A stretch of 64,000 nucleotides of DNA, taken from positions 248,183 through 312,182 of the forward strand of contig NZ_WWGX01000104.1 of assembly GCF_009862265.1 (NCBI RefSeq), read 5' to 3'. The position numbers and the translations under genes were made by a program. Below are positions 8,829 through 17,379 of the stretch, one piece after another. Position 1 is the stretch's first letter. Each line of letters begins with the position of its first letter. Below the pieces are notes generated by a model. The model was not told the origin of the DNA, did not search any database, and worked only from the letters and a program-made list of their open reading frames with translations. The DNA is from Streptomyces sp. SID8352. GTDB taxonomy: Bacteria; Actinomycetota; Actinomycetes; Streptomycetales; Streptomycetaceae.

Positions 8829-10895
8829 ATGACCCTGTCCCAGCTCTATCTGACCCTTCTCATCGGCGGTGCCGTCCTGCTGGCCGGCATCGCCGCCGCC
8901 CGTACCGCGCACCGCGTCGGCCTGCCCGGTCTGCTGCTGTTCCTCGCCGTCGGGGTCATCGCCGGCGAGGACGGCCTGGGCCTGGAGTTCGACGACGCCC
9001 GGCTGGCCCAGGCCCTCGGCACCGCCGCGCTGGGCGCCATCCTGGTCGAGGGCGGCCTGACCACCCGGTGGAGCGACGTACGGCGGCTGCTGGCCCCGGC
9101 GGGGGTGCTCGCCACCTGCGGGGTGGCGCTCTCCGTCGGCGTGACCGCGGCGGGCGCGCACTGGCTGCTGGGCATGGACTGGCACCTGGCCCTGCTGCTC
9201 GGCGCGATCGTCTCCTCCACCGACGCCGCCGCCGTCTTCGCGGTGCTGCGCTCGCTGCCGCTGCCCAGGCGGCTGACCGGACTCGTCGAGGCGGAGTCGG
9301 GCTTCAACGACGCGCCCACGATCATCCTCGTCCTGGTCTTCTCCACCGCGGGCGCCGATCTGCCCGGCCCCGGGCCGCTCCTGGGCAACCTCGCCTACCA
9401 GCTCGCGGCGGGCGCCGTACTGGGCGTGCTGACCGGCTGGCTGGGCGCCGCCGCCCTGCGGCACATCGCGCTGCCCGCGACCGGGCTGTACCCGCTGGCG
9501 ACCTTCGCCTTCGGGATCATCGCCTTCGCCGCCGCCGGTTCCGTCGACGCGAGTGGCATCATCGCCGCGTACCTGGCCGGGCTCGTGCTCGGCAACGCGA
9601 AGCTGCCCCACCGGGCCGCCACCCGCTCCTTCGCGGAGGGCGTCGGCTGGCTCGCCCAGATCGGGCTGTTCGTGATGCTGGGCCTGCTCGTCGACCCGAG
9701 CGAACTGCTCTCCGCGGTGCTGCCCGCCCTGGCCGTCGGACTGGTCCTGCTGCTGGTCGCGCGCCCCCTGTCGGTGCTGCTCTGCCTGCTGCCGTTCCGC
9801 ATGCCGCTGCGGCACCAGGCGTTCATCTCCTGGGCCGGGCTGCGCGGCGCGGTCCCCGTGGTGCTGGCCACCTTCCCCATCGTGGCCGGAGTGGAGGGAG
9901 CCGACGGACTGCTCGACATCGTGTTCGTTCTCGTGGTCCTGTTCACCCTGATCCAGGGACCGACGCTGCCCGCCCTCGCCCGGGTCCTCGGCCTGAGCCG
10001 CCCCGGCACGCCGCGGGAGCTGGAGGTCGAGACCGCGCCCCTCGACGTCCTGGACGCCGACCTGCTCACCCTCACCGTCCCGGCGGGGTCCCGGCTGCAC
10101 GGGGTGAGCGTGCGGGAGCTGCGGCTGCCGCGGCCCACGGCGGTGACCCTGGTCGTGCGCGAGGGCGACACCCTCGTCCCCGACCGGGACACCGTGCTGC
10201 GCACCGGCGACGAGATGCTGCTGATCACCACACCGGCCGTCCGGGACGCCGCGGAACGCCGGCTGCGCGCCGTCGGGCGCGGCGGACGGCTCGCCCACTG
10301 GCTCGGCGAGCACGGCGGCTCCGACGAGGAGGACGGCCCCGGCGCGGGGGGCTCCGGCCCCCGGGACACCGGAGGCGCCGGGGGCGCGGGGGAGCCGAGG
10401 GCACCGGTGGAGCTGAGCGCGTCGGTGGGGCCGCGCGCGTCGGGAGCGCGGGCCGGGCCGCCGGCGGTCCGGCCGGCGGGAAGCGGAGGCGACGGCGGCT
10501 CCCCGGGGCCGTCAGGGCGGTGCGCGAGGGCCGCTCCGCCGCGCGGCGGGCGGCCCCGGCCTCCGGGCGGGACGGGCCCCGGCACACCTCCCCCGGCGGG
10601 GCCTCCCCGGGCAGCGGGCCCTCCGTCGGCGCCTCGCCCGGCGTCACATCGCCCCGCGTCATCCCGTCCGCCGTCGCCCCGTCCGGCGTCATCCCGTCCG
10701 CCGTCGCCCCGCCCGGCGGCGCCTCGTCCGGCGTCACCCCGCCCGGCGGACCGGAGCGCGAGTGCGCGGGGCGCGGAGCGGGGGGTGGGACGGACGCCGG
10801 AGCGCGCGGAGCGCCCGGCGACGCCTCGGCCACGCGGACCGGATGACAGGAATTCGGGTCCTTTCAGTACCTCTATGGGGCGATACATCCAGTAA
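8829..10895 (+). CDS. K+(Na+)/H+ antiporter, CPA1 NhaP2/CvrA-like, with Pro-rich tail
   Basis: A 688-residue membrane protein. Residues 1 to about 390 hold roughly 12 transmembrane helices of a CPA1 sodium/proton exchanger, with the ESGFNDAPTI motif near residue 157 and WAGLRGAVPVVLA near 335. Residues about 395-480 form a soluble TrkA-C/RCK-C-like domain (DLLTLTVPAGSRLHGVSV, DEMLLIT), so it most resembles the NhaP2/CvrA potassium/proton antiporters. The last 200 residues are low-complexity Gly/Pro/Ser/Arg with degenerate repeats such as ASSRPPSPRP, probably disordered and cytoplasmic. It exchanges K+ or Na+ for protons across the cell membrane; the TrkA-C domain suggests nucleotide control. 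The AT-rich structure at 10903-10950 begins seven bases after its stop. Confidence 0.85.
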   Translation: MTLSQLYLTLLIGGAVLLAGIAAARTAHRVGLPGLLLFLAVGVIAGEDGLGLEFDDARLAQALGTAALGAILVEGGLTTRWSDVRRLLAPAGVLATCGVALSVGVTAAGAHWLLGMDWHLALLLGAIVSSTDAAAVFAVLRSLPLPRRLTGLVEAESGFNDAPTIILVLVFSTAGADLPGPGPLLGNLAYQLAAGAVLGVLTGWLGAAALRHIALPATGLYPLATFAFGIIAFAAAGSVDASGIIAAYLAGLVLGNAKLPHRAATRSFAEGVGWLAQIGLFVMLGLLVDPSELLSAVLPALAVGLVLLLVARPLSVLLCLLPFRMPLRHQAFISWAGLRGAVPVVLATFPIVAGVEGADGLLDIVFVLVVLFTLIQGPTLPALARVLGLSRPGTPRELEVETAPLDVLDADLLTLTVPAGSRLHGVSVRELRLPRPTAVTLVVREGDTLVPDRDTVLRTGDEMLLITTPAVRDAAERRLRAVGRGGRLAHWLGEHGGSDEEDGPGAGGSGPRDTGGAGGAGEPRAPVELSASVGPRASGARAGPPAVRPAGSGGDGGSPGPSGRCARAAPPRGGRPRPPGGTGPGTPPPAGPPRAAGPPSAPRPASHRPASSRPPSPRPASSRPPSPRPAAPRPASPRPADRSASARGAERGVGRTPERAERPATPRPRGPDDRNSGPFSTSMGRYIQ
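10628..10747 (+). repeat. Imperfect ~30-bp tandem repeats in the antiporter tail
   Basis: The 30-bp unit beginning GTCATCCCGTCCGCCGTCGC is found at 10658-10687 and 10688-10717 with one mismatch, and is flanked by decayed units. It encodes the RPASSRPPSP-type repeats at the C-terminus. The copy number is likely to vary between strains. Confidence 0.7.
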
Positions 10896-10902
10896 GGCAC
10901 TG

Positions 10903-10950
10903 TTTGCCGTAAGGTAAAGTCTTTACCAAGCCTAAATGCTTGATGGCAAA
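10903..10950. other. AT-rich nested inverted-repeat element
   Basis: Inside a chromosome of about 73% GC, this 48-bp block is AT-rich and holds three nested symmetric pairs. The outer arms are TTTGCC (10903-10908) and GGCAAA (10945-10950). Inside are GGTAAAG-T-CTTTACC (10913-10927), a perfect 15-bp palindrome, and AAGC-N6-GCTT (10928-10941). As RNA it would fold into a three-way junction; as DNA the 15-bp palindrome would suit a dimeric regulator. It could be the terminator or 3' element of the antiporter gene, an operator, or a site left by a mobile element. Confidence 0.5.
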
Positions 10951-11477
10951 GAGGCCGGTCGCGCATGCCCGCGCGGCCGGCCCGCCCATGACCGACGGAT
11001 TCCGCACCCGGGGAAGGACGCGACGTGATACGACCCGCAGGTCACCACGTCCGTTGCAGCGTCCCCACGGTCGCCCCGCGCCGTTCGTGCGTCCCGGCCG
11101 TCCTGGCCGTACGCGTAGACAACGCGGCGCGCGACAGCGTTCCCGATCCGGTCACCGCCCGCCCCGGTGCCTGACCGCACCGTCCCGGGCAGCCACCGGG
11201 CGCCCGCCGTCTGAGGCCGCCCCGCGCCATCCCCCGGTCCCGGCCGGGGGACGGCGCGGGACCGGTCGTGGCGACCGCGCCGTCCGGCCGCACCGCGTGC
11301 CCGTCACCGAGTGCCGCGCCGCCGTCCCCGAGGGGGACCCCGGCCACCCGAGCCGCTTCACGTCCAGCCCGTCGCCGACCGACCCGGCGCGACCGCCCGC
11401 AGTCCCGCGCCCCGTGGCACGGGGCCCGCCGGACGGCGTCCCGGCGCGCCGCCGACAGAACCGGAGGACCGACGCCC
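10951..11477. other. Gene-free leader of the second antiporter
   Basis: About 530 bp upstream of the GTG at 11478 with no credible gene. A TrkA-C type regulatory-subunit gene, which I would expect near a CPA2 antiporter, is not found here. The ribosome site GGAGGA is at 11463-11468. Confidence 0.45.
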
Positions 11478-12707
11478 GTGCACCACACCACCGCCCTGCT
11501 CATCGAACTCGGAGCCGTCATCCTCGCCCTCGGGCTGCTGGGCCGCCTCGCCGGCCGGGTGGGGTTCTCGCCCATCCCCCTCTACCTCCTGGCGGGGCTG
11601 GCCTTCGGGCACGGCGGCATCCTGCCGCTCCAGGCGAGCGAGGAGTTCGTCGCCACCGGCGCGGAGATCGGCGTCATCCTGCTGCTGCTCCTGCTGGGCC
11701 TGGAGTACAGCGCCTCGGACCTCGTCAGCAACCTCAGGACCCAGTACCCGTCCGGTGCCGTCGACTTCGTCCTCAACGCGGTGCCCGGGGCCGTGGCCGC
11801 GCTGCTCCTCGGCTGGGGGCCGGTGGCCGCCGTCGCGCTGGCCGGAGTCACCTGGATCTCCTCCTCCGGGGTCATCGCCAAGGTCCTCGGCGACCTGGGG
11901 CGGCTCGGCAACCGCGAGACCCCCGTGATCCTGGGCGTCCTCGTCATCGAGGACCTGGCCATGGCCGTCTACCTGCCGATCCTCACGGCCGTCCTGGCCG
12001 GGGCCGGGCTCGCGGGCGGCTCCGTCACCCTGCTGATCGCCCTCGGCACCGTGGGCGCCGTCCTCTATGTCGCCCTCCGCCACGGACGGCTGATCAGCAG
12101 GGCCGTCTCCTCCGACAGCGCCGAGATGCTCCTGCTGGTCGTGCTCGGCCTCACCCTGCTGGTCGCCGGCCTCGCCCAGCAGGTCAACGTCTCGGCGGCG
12201 GTCGGCGCCTTCCTCGTCGGCATCGCCCTCTCCGGTGACGTGGCCGAGGGCGCCAACAGCCTGCTCACCCCGCTGCGGGACCTGTTCGCCGCCGTCTTCT
12301 TCGTCTTCTTCGGCCTGTCCACCGACCCGTCGGCGATCCCGCCGGTGCTGGTGCCCGCGCTGCTGCTGGCCGTCGCCACCACCCTCACCAAGATCGCCAC
12401 CGGCTGGTACGCCGCGCGCCGCGCCGGGGTCCAGACGGCGGGCCGCTGGCGGGCGGGCGGCACCCTCGTGGCGCGCGGCGAGTTCTCCATCGTCATCGCC
12501 GGTCTCGCCGTCGGCGTGGAACCCCGCATCGGACCGCTGGCCACCGCCTACGTACTGATCCTGGTCGTGATCGGCCCGCTCACCGCCCGCTTCACCGAGC
12601 CGCTCGCCCGCCGCCTCACGCTCCGTTCCGCCGACCCGGACCCGGTGGCCGTGCCCGTGGCGGAGCCCGCCGACGGCGCGGAGCGGCCGGACTCGGCGCG
12701 CGTCTGA
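11478..12707 (+). CDS. CPA2-family cation:proton antiporter (KefB-like)
   Basis: A 409-residue integral membrane protein with about 12 helices and no soluble domain. CPA2 features are LIELGAVILALGLLGRLAGRVGF at the N-terminus, LLLLLLGLEYSASDL (residues about 70-85), the GVIAKVLGDLG segment and the FFVFFGLSTDP motif near residue 275. It exchanges K+ or Na+ for protons. The start is GTG 11478, nine bases after GGAGGA. Unlike KefB/KefC it has no KTN/RCK domain of its own. It is the second antiporter in a row with the CPA1 gene, but it has a separate leader and so is probably transcribed independently. Confidence 0.83.
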   Translation: MHHTTALLIELGAVILALGLLGRLAGRVGFSPIPLYLLAGLAFGHGGILPLQASEEFVATGAEIGVILLLLLLGLEYSASDLVSNLRTQYPSGAVDFVLNAVPGAVAALLLGWGPVAAVALAGVTWISSSGVIAKVLGDLGRLGNRETPVILGVLVIEDLAMAVYLPILTAVLAGAGLAGGSVTLLIALGTVGAVLYVALRHGRLISRAVSSDSAEMLLLVVLGLTLLVAGLAQQVNVSAAVGAFLVGIALSGDVAEGANSLLTPLRDLFAAVFFVFFGLSTDPSAIPPVLVPALLLAVATTLTKIATGWYAARRAGVQTAGRWRAGGTLVARGEFSIVIAGLAVGVEPRIGPLATAYVLILVVIGPLTARFTEPLARRLTLRSADPDPVAVPVAEPADGAERPDSARV

Positions 12708-12769
12708 GCACAGCGCCCCGGACGCCTGGGCCGGGCGCCGCTGCGGGGCGGGGCGGGGGGCGTCGCGGA

Positions 12770-13915
12770 TCAGTCGCGGTAGGCGTGGACCTGGGTGGCC
12801 TTGACCGTCGCCCACACCACGGCCCCGGGCCGCAGGTCCAGTTCGGCGGCGGCGACGGTGGTCAGGTCGGCGGCGAGCGCCAGGTCCCCGGTGAGACCTG
12901 CGCGGACCCGGTCGCCGTGGGTCTCCAGACCGGCCACCGCGCAGCGCCAGAGGTTGCGGGCGCTCGACCCGGTGGGCCGCTCCCGGTGCAGGGTCACCGC
13001 GCTCGGCGGGAATGCGACGAAGACCGGTCCCGACAGCTCCCCGGCGGTGGTGACCTCGGGTCCGTCGCCGTCGAGGCGCACCGTGTGCCCCGCGGCGCGG
13101 CCGTGGTAGAGGTTGAGGCCGACCAGATGGGCGATGTAGTCGGTGCGCGGGTGCCGGGCGATGTGCGCGGGCGTGCCCTCCTGCACGACACGGCCGTCCT
13201 CCACCACGACCAGCCGGTCGGCCAGGACCATCGCGTCCAGCGGATCGTGTGTGACGAGGACGGCGACGGCCTCGAAGTCGGCCAGGTGGCGGCGGAGCGC
13301 GGCGCGCACGTCGAGCCGGGTCCGGGCGTCCAGCGCGGCGAGCGGCTCGTCCAGCAGCAGCAGCCGGGGCCGGATGGCCAGGGCGCGGGCGAGTGCGACC
13401 CGCTGGGCCTGCCCGCCGGAGAGCCCGCGCGGCTTGACGGTCGCGTGCGCGGCCAGGCCCATGCGGTCCAGCCACCCGGCGGCCTGCGCGCGGGCGTCCG
13501 CCTTGCGCGCGCCCCGGCAGCGCGGACCGAAGGCCACGTTGTCCAGCGCGGACAGGTGCGGGAAGAGCAGGTAGTCCTGGAAGACCACCCCGACGGGCCG
13601 GTCCTCCGGCGGCGCCTGCTCCAGCGACTGCCCGTCCAGCCGCACGCGTCCTCCGTCGAGCGGGACCAGACCGGCGAGGGCGCGCAGCGCGGTGGTCTTC
13701 CCGGCCCCGTTCGGCCCCAGCAGCGCGACGACCTCGCCGGGCGCCGCCGTCAGTGTCACGTCCAGCCGGAAGGCGCCGCGCTCCACGACCAGCCGCGCGT
13801 CGAGCCCCTCGTCGGCGGGGGAGGCGGAGCCCCCGGGCCCCGCGCCGGCCGCCCCGGAGGTTCCGGCCGCGCCGGTGGCTCGGGCCGCCCCGGTCTCCCC
13901 CGCCCCGCCGGTCAC
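12770..13915 (-). CDS. modC: Molybdate ABC transporter ATPase ModC
   Basis: A 381-residue ABC ATPase with C-terminal TOBE-like domain. Visible are Walker A GPNGAGKT (residues 67-74), Q-loop VFQDYLLFPH, signature LSGGQAQR (165-172), Walker B LLLLDEP and the H-loop VTHDP. The last 80 residues (ending VVWATVKATQVHAYRD) are the molybdate-type TOBE segment. It powers import through ModB. The first 40 residues are an unusual Ala/Gly/Thr-rich extension with no homology. The start is GTG 13915, overlapping the ModB stop by 3 bases (GTGA). As the last gene of modABC it is translationally coupled. Confidence 0.9.
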   Translation of the reverse strand: MTGGAGETGAARATGAAGTSGAAGAGPGGSASPADEGLDARLVVERGAFRLDVTLTAAPGEVVALLGPNGAGKTTALRALAGLVPLDGGRVRLDGQSLEQAPPEDRPVGVVFQDYLLFPHLSALDNVAFGPRCRGARKADARAQAAGWLDRMGLAAHATVKPRGLSGGQAQRVALARALAIRPRLLLLDEPLAALDARTRLDVRAALRRHLADFEAVAVLVTHDPLDAMVLADRLVVVEDGRVVQEGTPAHIARHPRTDYIAHLVGLNLYHGRAAGHTVRLDGDGPEVTTAGELSGPVFVAFPPSAVTLHRERPTGSSARNLWRCAVAGLETHGDRVRAGLTGDLALAADLTTVAAAELDLRPGAVVWATVKATQVHAYRD

Positions 13916-14775
13916 GAGGTGCCCATCCAGCGGTCCCGCAGCCCGGCCAGGACCGCGACGGAGACGGCGAGCAGCACCAGGCTGAGGGCGATGGCGGCCT
14001 CCGGGTCGTTCTGCAGGGCGAGGTAGACGGCCAGTGGCATGGTCTGGGTGCGGCCGGGGAAGTTCCCGGCGAAGGTGATCGTCGCCCCGAACTCCCCGAG
14101 CGCCCGCGCCCAGGCCAGCACCGCACCGGCCGCGATGCCGGGCGCGACCAGCGGCAGGGTGACACGCCGGAAGGCGGTGAAGCGGGAGGCGCCGAGCGTC
14201 TGCGCCGCCTCCTCGTACCGGGGGTCGGCGGCGCGCAGCGTGCCCTCGACGCTGATCACCAGGAACGGCATCGCGACGAAGGCCTCGGCGAGGATGACGC
14301 CCGCCGTGGTGAACGGCAGCGTGAGCCCGAACCAGGAGTCCAGCCACCGGCCCACGACGCCGTTGCGGCCCAGCGCCATCAGCAGGGCGACACCGCCGAC
14401 CACCGGCGGCAGCACCAGCGGCAGGGTGACCAGGGCCCGCACCAGGCCGCGGCCGGGGAAGTCGACCCGGGCCAGCAGCCAGGCGACCGGCACCCCCACG
14501 ACGAGGCTCACGGCGGTCGCGGCGGTGGCGCAGACCAGGGACAGCCGCAGGGCCTGCCACACCTCCGGTCCGGTCAGCAGGCCGGGCATGCTCCGCCAGG
14601 GGGCCCGGACCAGCAGGGCGAGCAGCGGCAGCACCAGGAAGGCCAGCCCGGCCAGCGCGGGCAGCAGCAGCGGCAGCGGAACCGTGCCCCGGCCCCCGCG
14701 CCGCGCCCGGCCCGCGCGGGGGGCCGCCGGGGCGTCGGCACCGGGGGGCGCGGGCACGGCTCGCCGCGGGGTCAC
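13912..14775 (-). CDS. modB: Molybdate ABC transporter permease ModB
   Basis: A 287-residue inner-membrane permease with about six helices. The EAA loop that docks the ATPase is visible as EEAAQTLGASRFTAFRRVTLPLVAPGI (residues about 199-225). It forms the channel for molybdate (or tungstate). An N-terminal 30-residue Pro/Ala/Arg-rich cytoplasmic extension precedes the first helix. The start is GTG 14775, overlapping the modA stop; the stop overlaps the modC start. Sulfate permease CysT/W is the nearest alternative, but the ModA-type binding protein and the Mop sensor beside it favour molybdate. Confidence 0.9.
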   Translation of the reverse strand: MTPRRAVPAPPGADAPAAPRAGRARRGGRGTVPLPLLLPALAGLAFLVLPLLALLVRAPWRSMPGLLTGPEVWQALRLSLVCATAATAVSLVVGVPVAWLLARVDFPGRGLVRALVTLPLVLPPVVGGVALLMALGRNGVVGRWLDSWFGLTLPFTTAGVILAEAFVAMPFLVISVEGTLRAADPRYEEAAQTLGASRFTAFRRVTLPLVAPGIAAGAVLAWARALGEFGATITFAGNFPGRTQTMPLAVYLALQNDPEAAIALSLVLLAVSVAVLAGLRDRWMGTS

Positions 14776-15599
14776 GGCGTGCCGAACCCGGCCCCGGTGA
14801 GCACCTTCAGGCCCTCGGGCGACCGCACCAGTTCGATGAACGCCTCGGCGGCGTCACTGTTGGGGGCGTCCTTGAGCAGGGTGATCGGGTAGTCGTTGAC
14901 GGCCCGTCCGGACTCGGGGAACTCCACGCCCACCACCTTGTCGCCGGCGGCCCGCACGTCGGTGCGGTACACGAGGGCCGCGTCGGCCTCCTTGAGCACC
15001 ACCTTGTTCAGCGCGGACTTCACGTCCTCCTCGTAGGAGACCGGCTTCAGCTCCAGCCCGGCGGCGTCCAGCGCCTTCTCGGCGGCGGCACCGCAGGGCA
15101 CGGTGCGGTCGCATAGGACGACCTTGAGGTCCCGCGCCGTGAGGTCCTTGAGCGAGCCGATCCCCTCCGGGTTCCCGGGCAGGGTGGCGATCTCCAGCCG
15201 GTTGGTGACGAAGGCGGCCGGTGCGCCGGCGGCGGCCCCGGCGTCGGTGACGACCTTCATCGTCCTCGGGCTGGCGGAGGCGAACACGTCGGCGGGCGCC
15301 CCGCTGGTGATTCCGGCGGCGAGCGAGTCGCTGCCGCCGAAGTTGAAGACCACCTTGGTGCCGGGATGCCGGTCCTCGAACGTCTTGCCCAGTGCGGTGA
15401 AGCTCTCGGTGAGCGAGGCCGCCGCGAAGACGTTCACCGTGCCGGACAGCCCGTCCCCGTCGACGGTCGCGGTGCCGGACGCCTCGCCGGACTCCCCGGC
15501 GAACGAGCAGGCGCTCAGGGTCAGCAGGGCGGCTGCGCCCAGGCCGATCGTGCGAAGCATCCGGCCGGTCCGGCCGGTCCTGCGGGCGGAACGGGTCAT
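14772..15599 (-). CDS. modA: Molybdate-binding lipoprotein ModA
   Basis: A 275-residue lipoprotein with a basic N-terminus, hydrophobic segment and lipobox LSAC (Cys31), so it is anchored outside the membrane. The mature part is a type-2 periplasmic binding fold: VNVFAAASLTESFTALGKTFE near residue 50, FNFGGSDSLAAGI near 80, and DAALVYRTDVRAAG near 210, all typical of ModA. It captures molybdate for ModBC. The start ATG 15599 lies about ten bases after GGGAG. The open frame extends further upstream without a ribosome site. Promoter and terminator elements lie in the 220-bp gap behind it. Confidence 0.9.
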   Translation of the reverse strand: MTRSARRTGRTGRMLRTIGLGAAALLTLSACSFAGESGEASGTATVDGDGLSGTVNVFAAASLTESFTALGKTFEDRHPGTKVVFNFGGSDSLAAGITSGAPADVFASASPRTMKVVTDAGAAAGAPAAFVTNRLEIATLPGNPEGIGSLKDLTARDLKVVLCDRTVPCGAAAEKALDAAGLELKPVSYEEDVKSALNKVVLKEADAALVYRTDVRAAGDKVVGVEFPESGRAVNDYPITLLKDAPNSDAAEAFIELVRSPEGLKVLTGAGFGTP

Positions 15600-15696
15600 C
15601 ACGGGGCCACTCCCTCTGGGTCCTCGGTGGACGCGCCCCGCTCTCCCGGCGGCCGCACGGGCCGCTTCCCCCGGTCCGGCGAACGCGCTTGCGCCG

Positions 15697-15725
15697 ATCA
15701 TACTGCCGCAGATGCGAGGGGGAAA
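15697..15725 (-). promoter_or_regulatory. Candidate modABC promoter
   Basis: On the minus strand TATGAT (15697-15702) is an excellent -10 box, with a weak -35 TTTCCC 17 bp upstream (15720-15725). Transcription would start near 15690, about 90 nt before modA. GTAT-N10-ATAC (15740-15757) just upstream is a possible but weak operator. Confidence 0.4.
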
Positions 15726-15790
15726 CGGGTCATCAGGTCGTATGGGCGAGGTGATACCCGGGATGGCATGGCATGTGCGGATCCAGAGGG

Positions 15791-15809
15791 CGCGCGTCGC
15801 GGACGCGCG
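15791..15809 (-). terminator. Hairpin after the HTH-Mop gene
   Basis: CGCGCGTC (15791-15798) and GACGCGCG (15802-15809) form a perfect 8-bp stem with a 3-nt loop, nine bases past the stop of the minus-strand regulator. There is no T-run. It may end or attenuate transcription between the sensor gene and modABC. Confidence 0.45.
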
Positions 15810-15818
15810 GGTGCGCGG

Positions 15819-16214
15819 TCAGGCCCGGTCGATGTGCACGTTGGTCGACTTCACCCGGGCCGTGGCCTCCATGCCCACCTCCAGGGCCAGTTCCTCCACG
15901 GCCTCCCGGGTCAGCAGGGAGACCAGGCGGTGGGGCCCGGCCTGGATCTCGACCTGCGCGGCCACGTCACCGAGCTTGATCGCCGTGACGATGCCGGGGA
16001 ACGCGTTGCGGACCGAGGTGGTGGGCACGTCCTCCTCGGCGCCGTCGCTGCGGGCCAGCTCCACGGAGAAGGCGGCCAGGTCCTTCCCGTCGATGAGCCG
16101 CTTGCCGCCCTCGTCGCGGTGGGTCGCCACCCGGCCCGCGTCCGCCCACCGCCGCGCGGTGTCGGGACTCACGCCGAGCAGCCGTGCCGCCTGGCCGATC
16201 GTGTATGACTGCAT
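15819..16214 (-). CDS. Molybdate-responsive regulator: MerR-type HTH fused to a Mop domain
   Basis: A 131-residue protein. Residues 4-30 (YTIGQAARLLGVSPDTARRWADAG) are an excisionase/MerR-type helix-turn-helix, and residues 69-130 are a single Mop/TOBE molybdate-binding domain (RNAFPGIVTAIKLGDV, ending VKSTNVHIDRA). It probably senses molybdate and controls the modABC operon directly downstream, as a compact alternative to ModE. The start is ATG 16214; the open frame extends 20 codons further but without homology. A simple molybdate-storage role is less likely because of the DNA-binding half. Confidence 0.82.
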   Translation of the reverse strand: MQSYTIGQAARLLGVSPDTARRWADAGRVATHRDEGGKRLIDGKDLAAFSVELARSDGAEEDVPTTSVRNAFPGIVTAIKLGDVAAQVEIQAGPHRLVSLLTREAVEELALEVGMEATARVKSTNVHIDRA

Positions 16215-16412
16215 GCGCGCCAAGATAGGCCAGAGCCGGGCCGGGACCGCCCGGGGCGGGCGGGGCCGCCGCACCGGTGGAGGACCGCCGCCGGGGGCGA
16301 GGCGCTGCCGGGAGCGGCGGCCGGGGGGAGCGGAACCCAGTGTTCACCGCGATTCCACCGGGAATACCCCGGCCGGGTGGGGATTGTCAGTGGCGCGTGC
16401 TCTCATGGAGCC

Positions 16413-17261
16413 ATGATCGAGGACAACGAAACCATCGACGAGTTTCTCGCCCGGCACACCGGTGACGTGGAGGAGGCCGTCCGCAAGGCGGCGGCCCAGG
16501 AGATCATGCCGCGCTGGCGCCGTCTGGCGGAACACGAGGTCGACCAGAAGTCCGGCCCGCACGATCTGGTGACGGACGCCGACCGCGACGCCGAGCGGTA
16601 TCTGACCGGCGTGCTCTCCGCCCTGCTGCCCGGATCGGTCGTCGTCGGCGAGGAGGCCGTGCACGCCGACCCGGCGGTGTACGGGGCGATACGGGGCGAG
16701 GCCCCGGTGTGGATCGTCGACCCCGTCGACGGCACCCGGCAGTTCGTCCGGGGCGAGGAGGGCTTCTGCACGCTGATCGCGCTGGCCCACCGGGGCGTGG
16801 TGCTCGGCTCCTGGACCTACGCGCCGGTCGGCGACCGCATCGCCACCGCGATCCGCGGCCGGGGCGCGTTCCTGGAGGGCGAGCGGCTCCACGCCGGGCC
16901 GCCCGAGCCGGACCGGGAGCTGCGCGTCGCGACCTCCCACCCCGACTTCACCACGGACGAGCAGAAGCGCTCCCTGCTGGGGCTGAACGTGCCGGGAGTG
17001 GCCCCGCGCCCCTGCGGCTCGGCCGGGCTGGAGTACCTGGCCGTGGCGTCGGGCCGGTCCGAGGCCACCGCCTTCTCCTGGGAGGCGGCCTGGGACCACG
17101 CGGCGGGCCTGCTGCTGGTCGAGGAGGCGGGCGGCGCGCATCTGACCCGCTCCGGGGAGCCCTTCCGCATCACCGGCGGCAATGAACTGCCCTTCACCGC
17201 GGCCCGCGACGCCGCCACGGCCCGCAGGGTGGCGGACCTGCTCGCGGGGGAGACGGACTGA
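16413..17261 (+). CDS. Inositol monophosphatase-family phosphatase (HisN/IMPase-like)
   Basis: A 282-residue Mg-dependent phosphatase. The metal-site motifs are Glu80-Glu81 (VVVGEEAVHADP), DPVDGT (residues 103-108) and WDHAAG (227-232). Substrate could be inositol-1-phosphate, histidinol-phosphate or a nucleotide 3'-phosphate; nothing in the neighbourhood decides. The start chosen is ATG 16413, where homology begins; GGAG lies only 2 bases upstream, too close for a normal ribosome site, so the message may be leaderless or start differently. It is divergent from the HTH-Mop gene and stands alone. Confidence 0.82.
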   Translation: MIEDNETIDEFLARHTGDVEEAVRKAAAQEIMPRWRRLAEHEVDQKSGPHDLVTDADRDAERYLTGVLSALLPGSVVVGEEAVHADPAVYGAIRGEAPVWIVDPVDGTRQFVRGEEGFCTLIALAHRGVVLGSWTYAPVGDRIATAIRGRGAFLEGERLHAGPPEPDRELRVATSHPDFTTDEQKRSLLGLNVPGVAPRPCGSAGLEYLAVASGRSEATAFSWEAAWDHAAGLLLVEEAGGAHLTRSGEPFRITGGNELPFTAARDAATARRVADLLAGETD

Positions 17262-17379
17262 CCGGCCCCACCGGTCCGGGCCGGGGCGGGCCCCCCGGCG
17301 CCCGCCCCGGGGCCGCCGGCTGTCGGAGCCCCGGCCTATCCTGAACCCCAGTAGCCGTCGGCCGACGAAGGGGTCCGAG

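Noticed and set aside
7356..10313. 985-codon minus-strand frame over DUF3040 and the antiporter
   Set aside because: Low-complexity Gln/Gly/Arg sequence opposite clear coding frames with typical third-position GC.
10658..10717. CRISPR-like array
   Set aside because: Tandem 30-bp units without spacers, inside a coding frame.
12770..14560. 596-codon ModB-ModC-like fusion frame
   Set aside because: The frame before 13915 is out of phase with real ModB; a GTGA overlap explains the arrangement.
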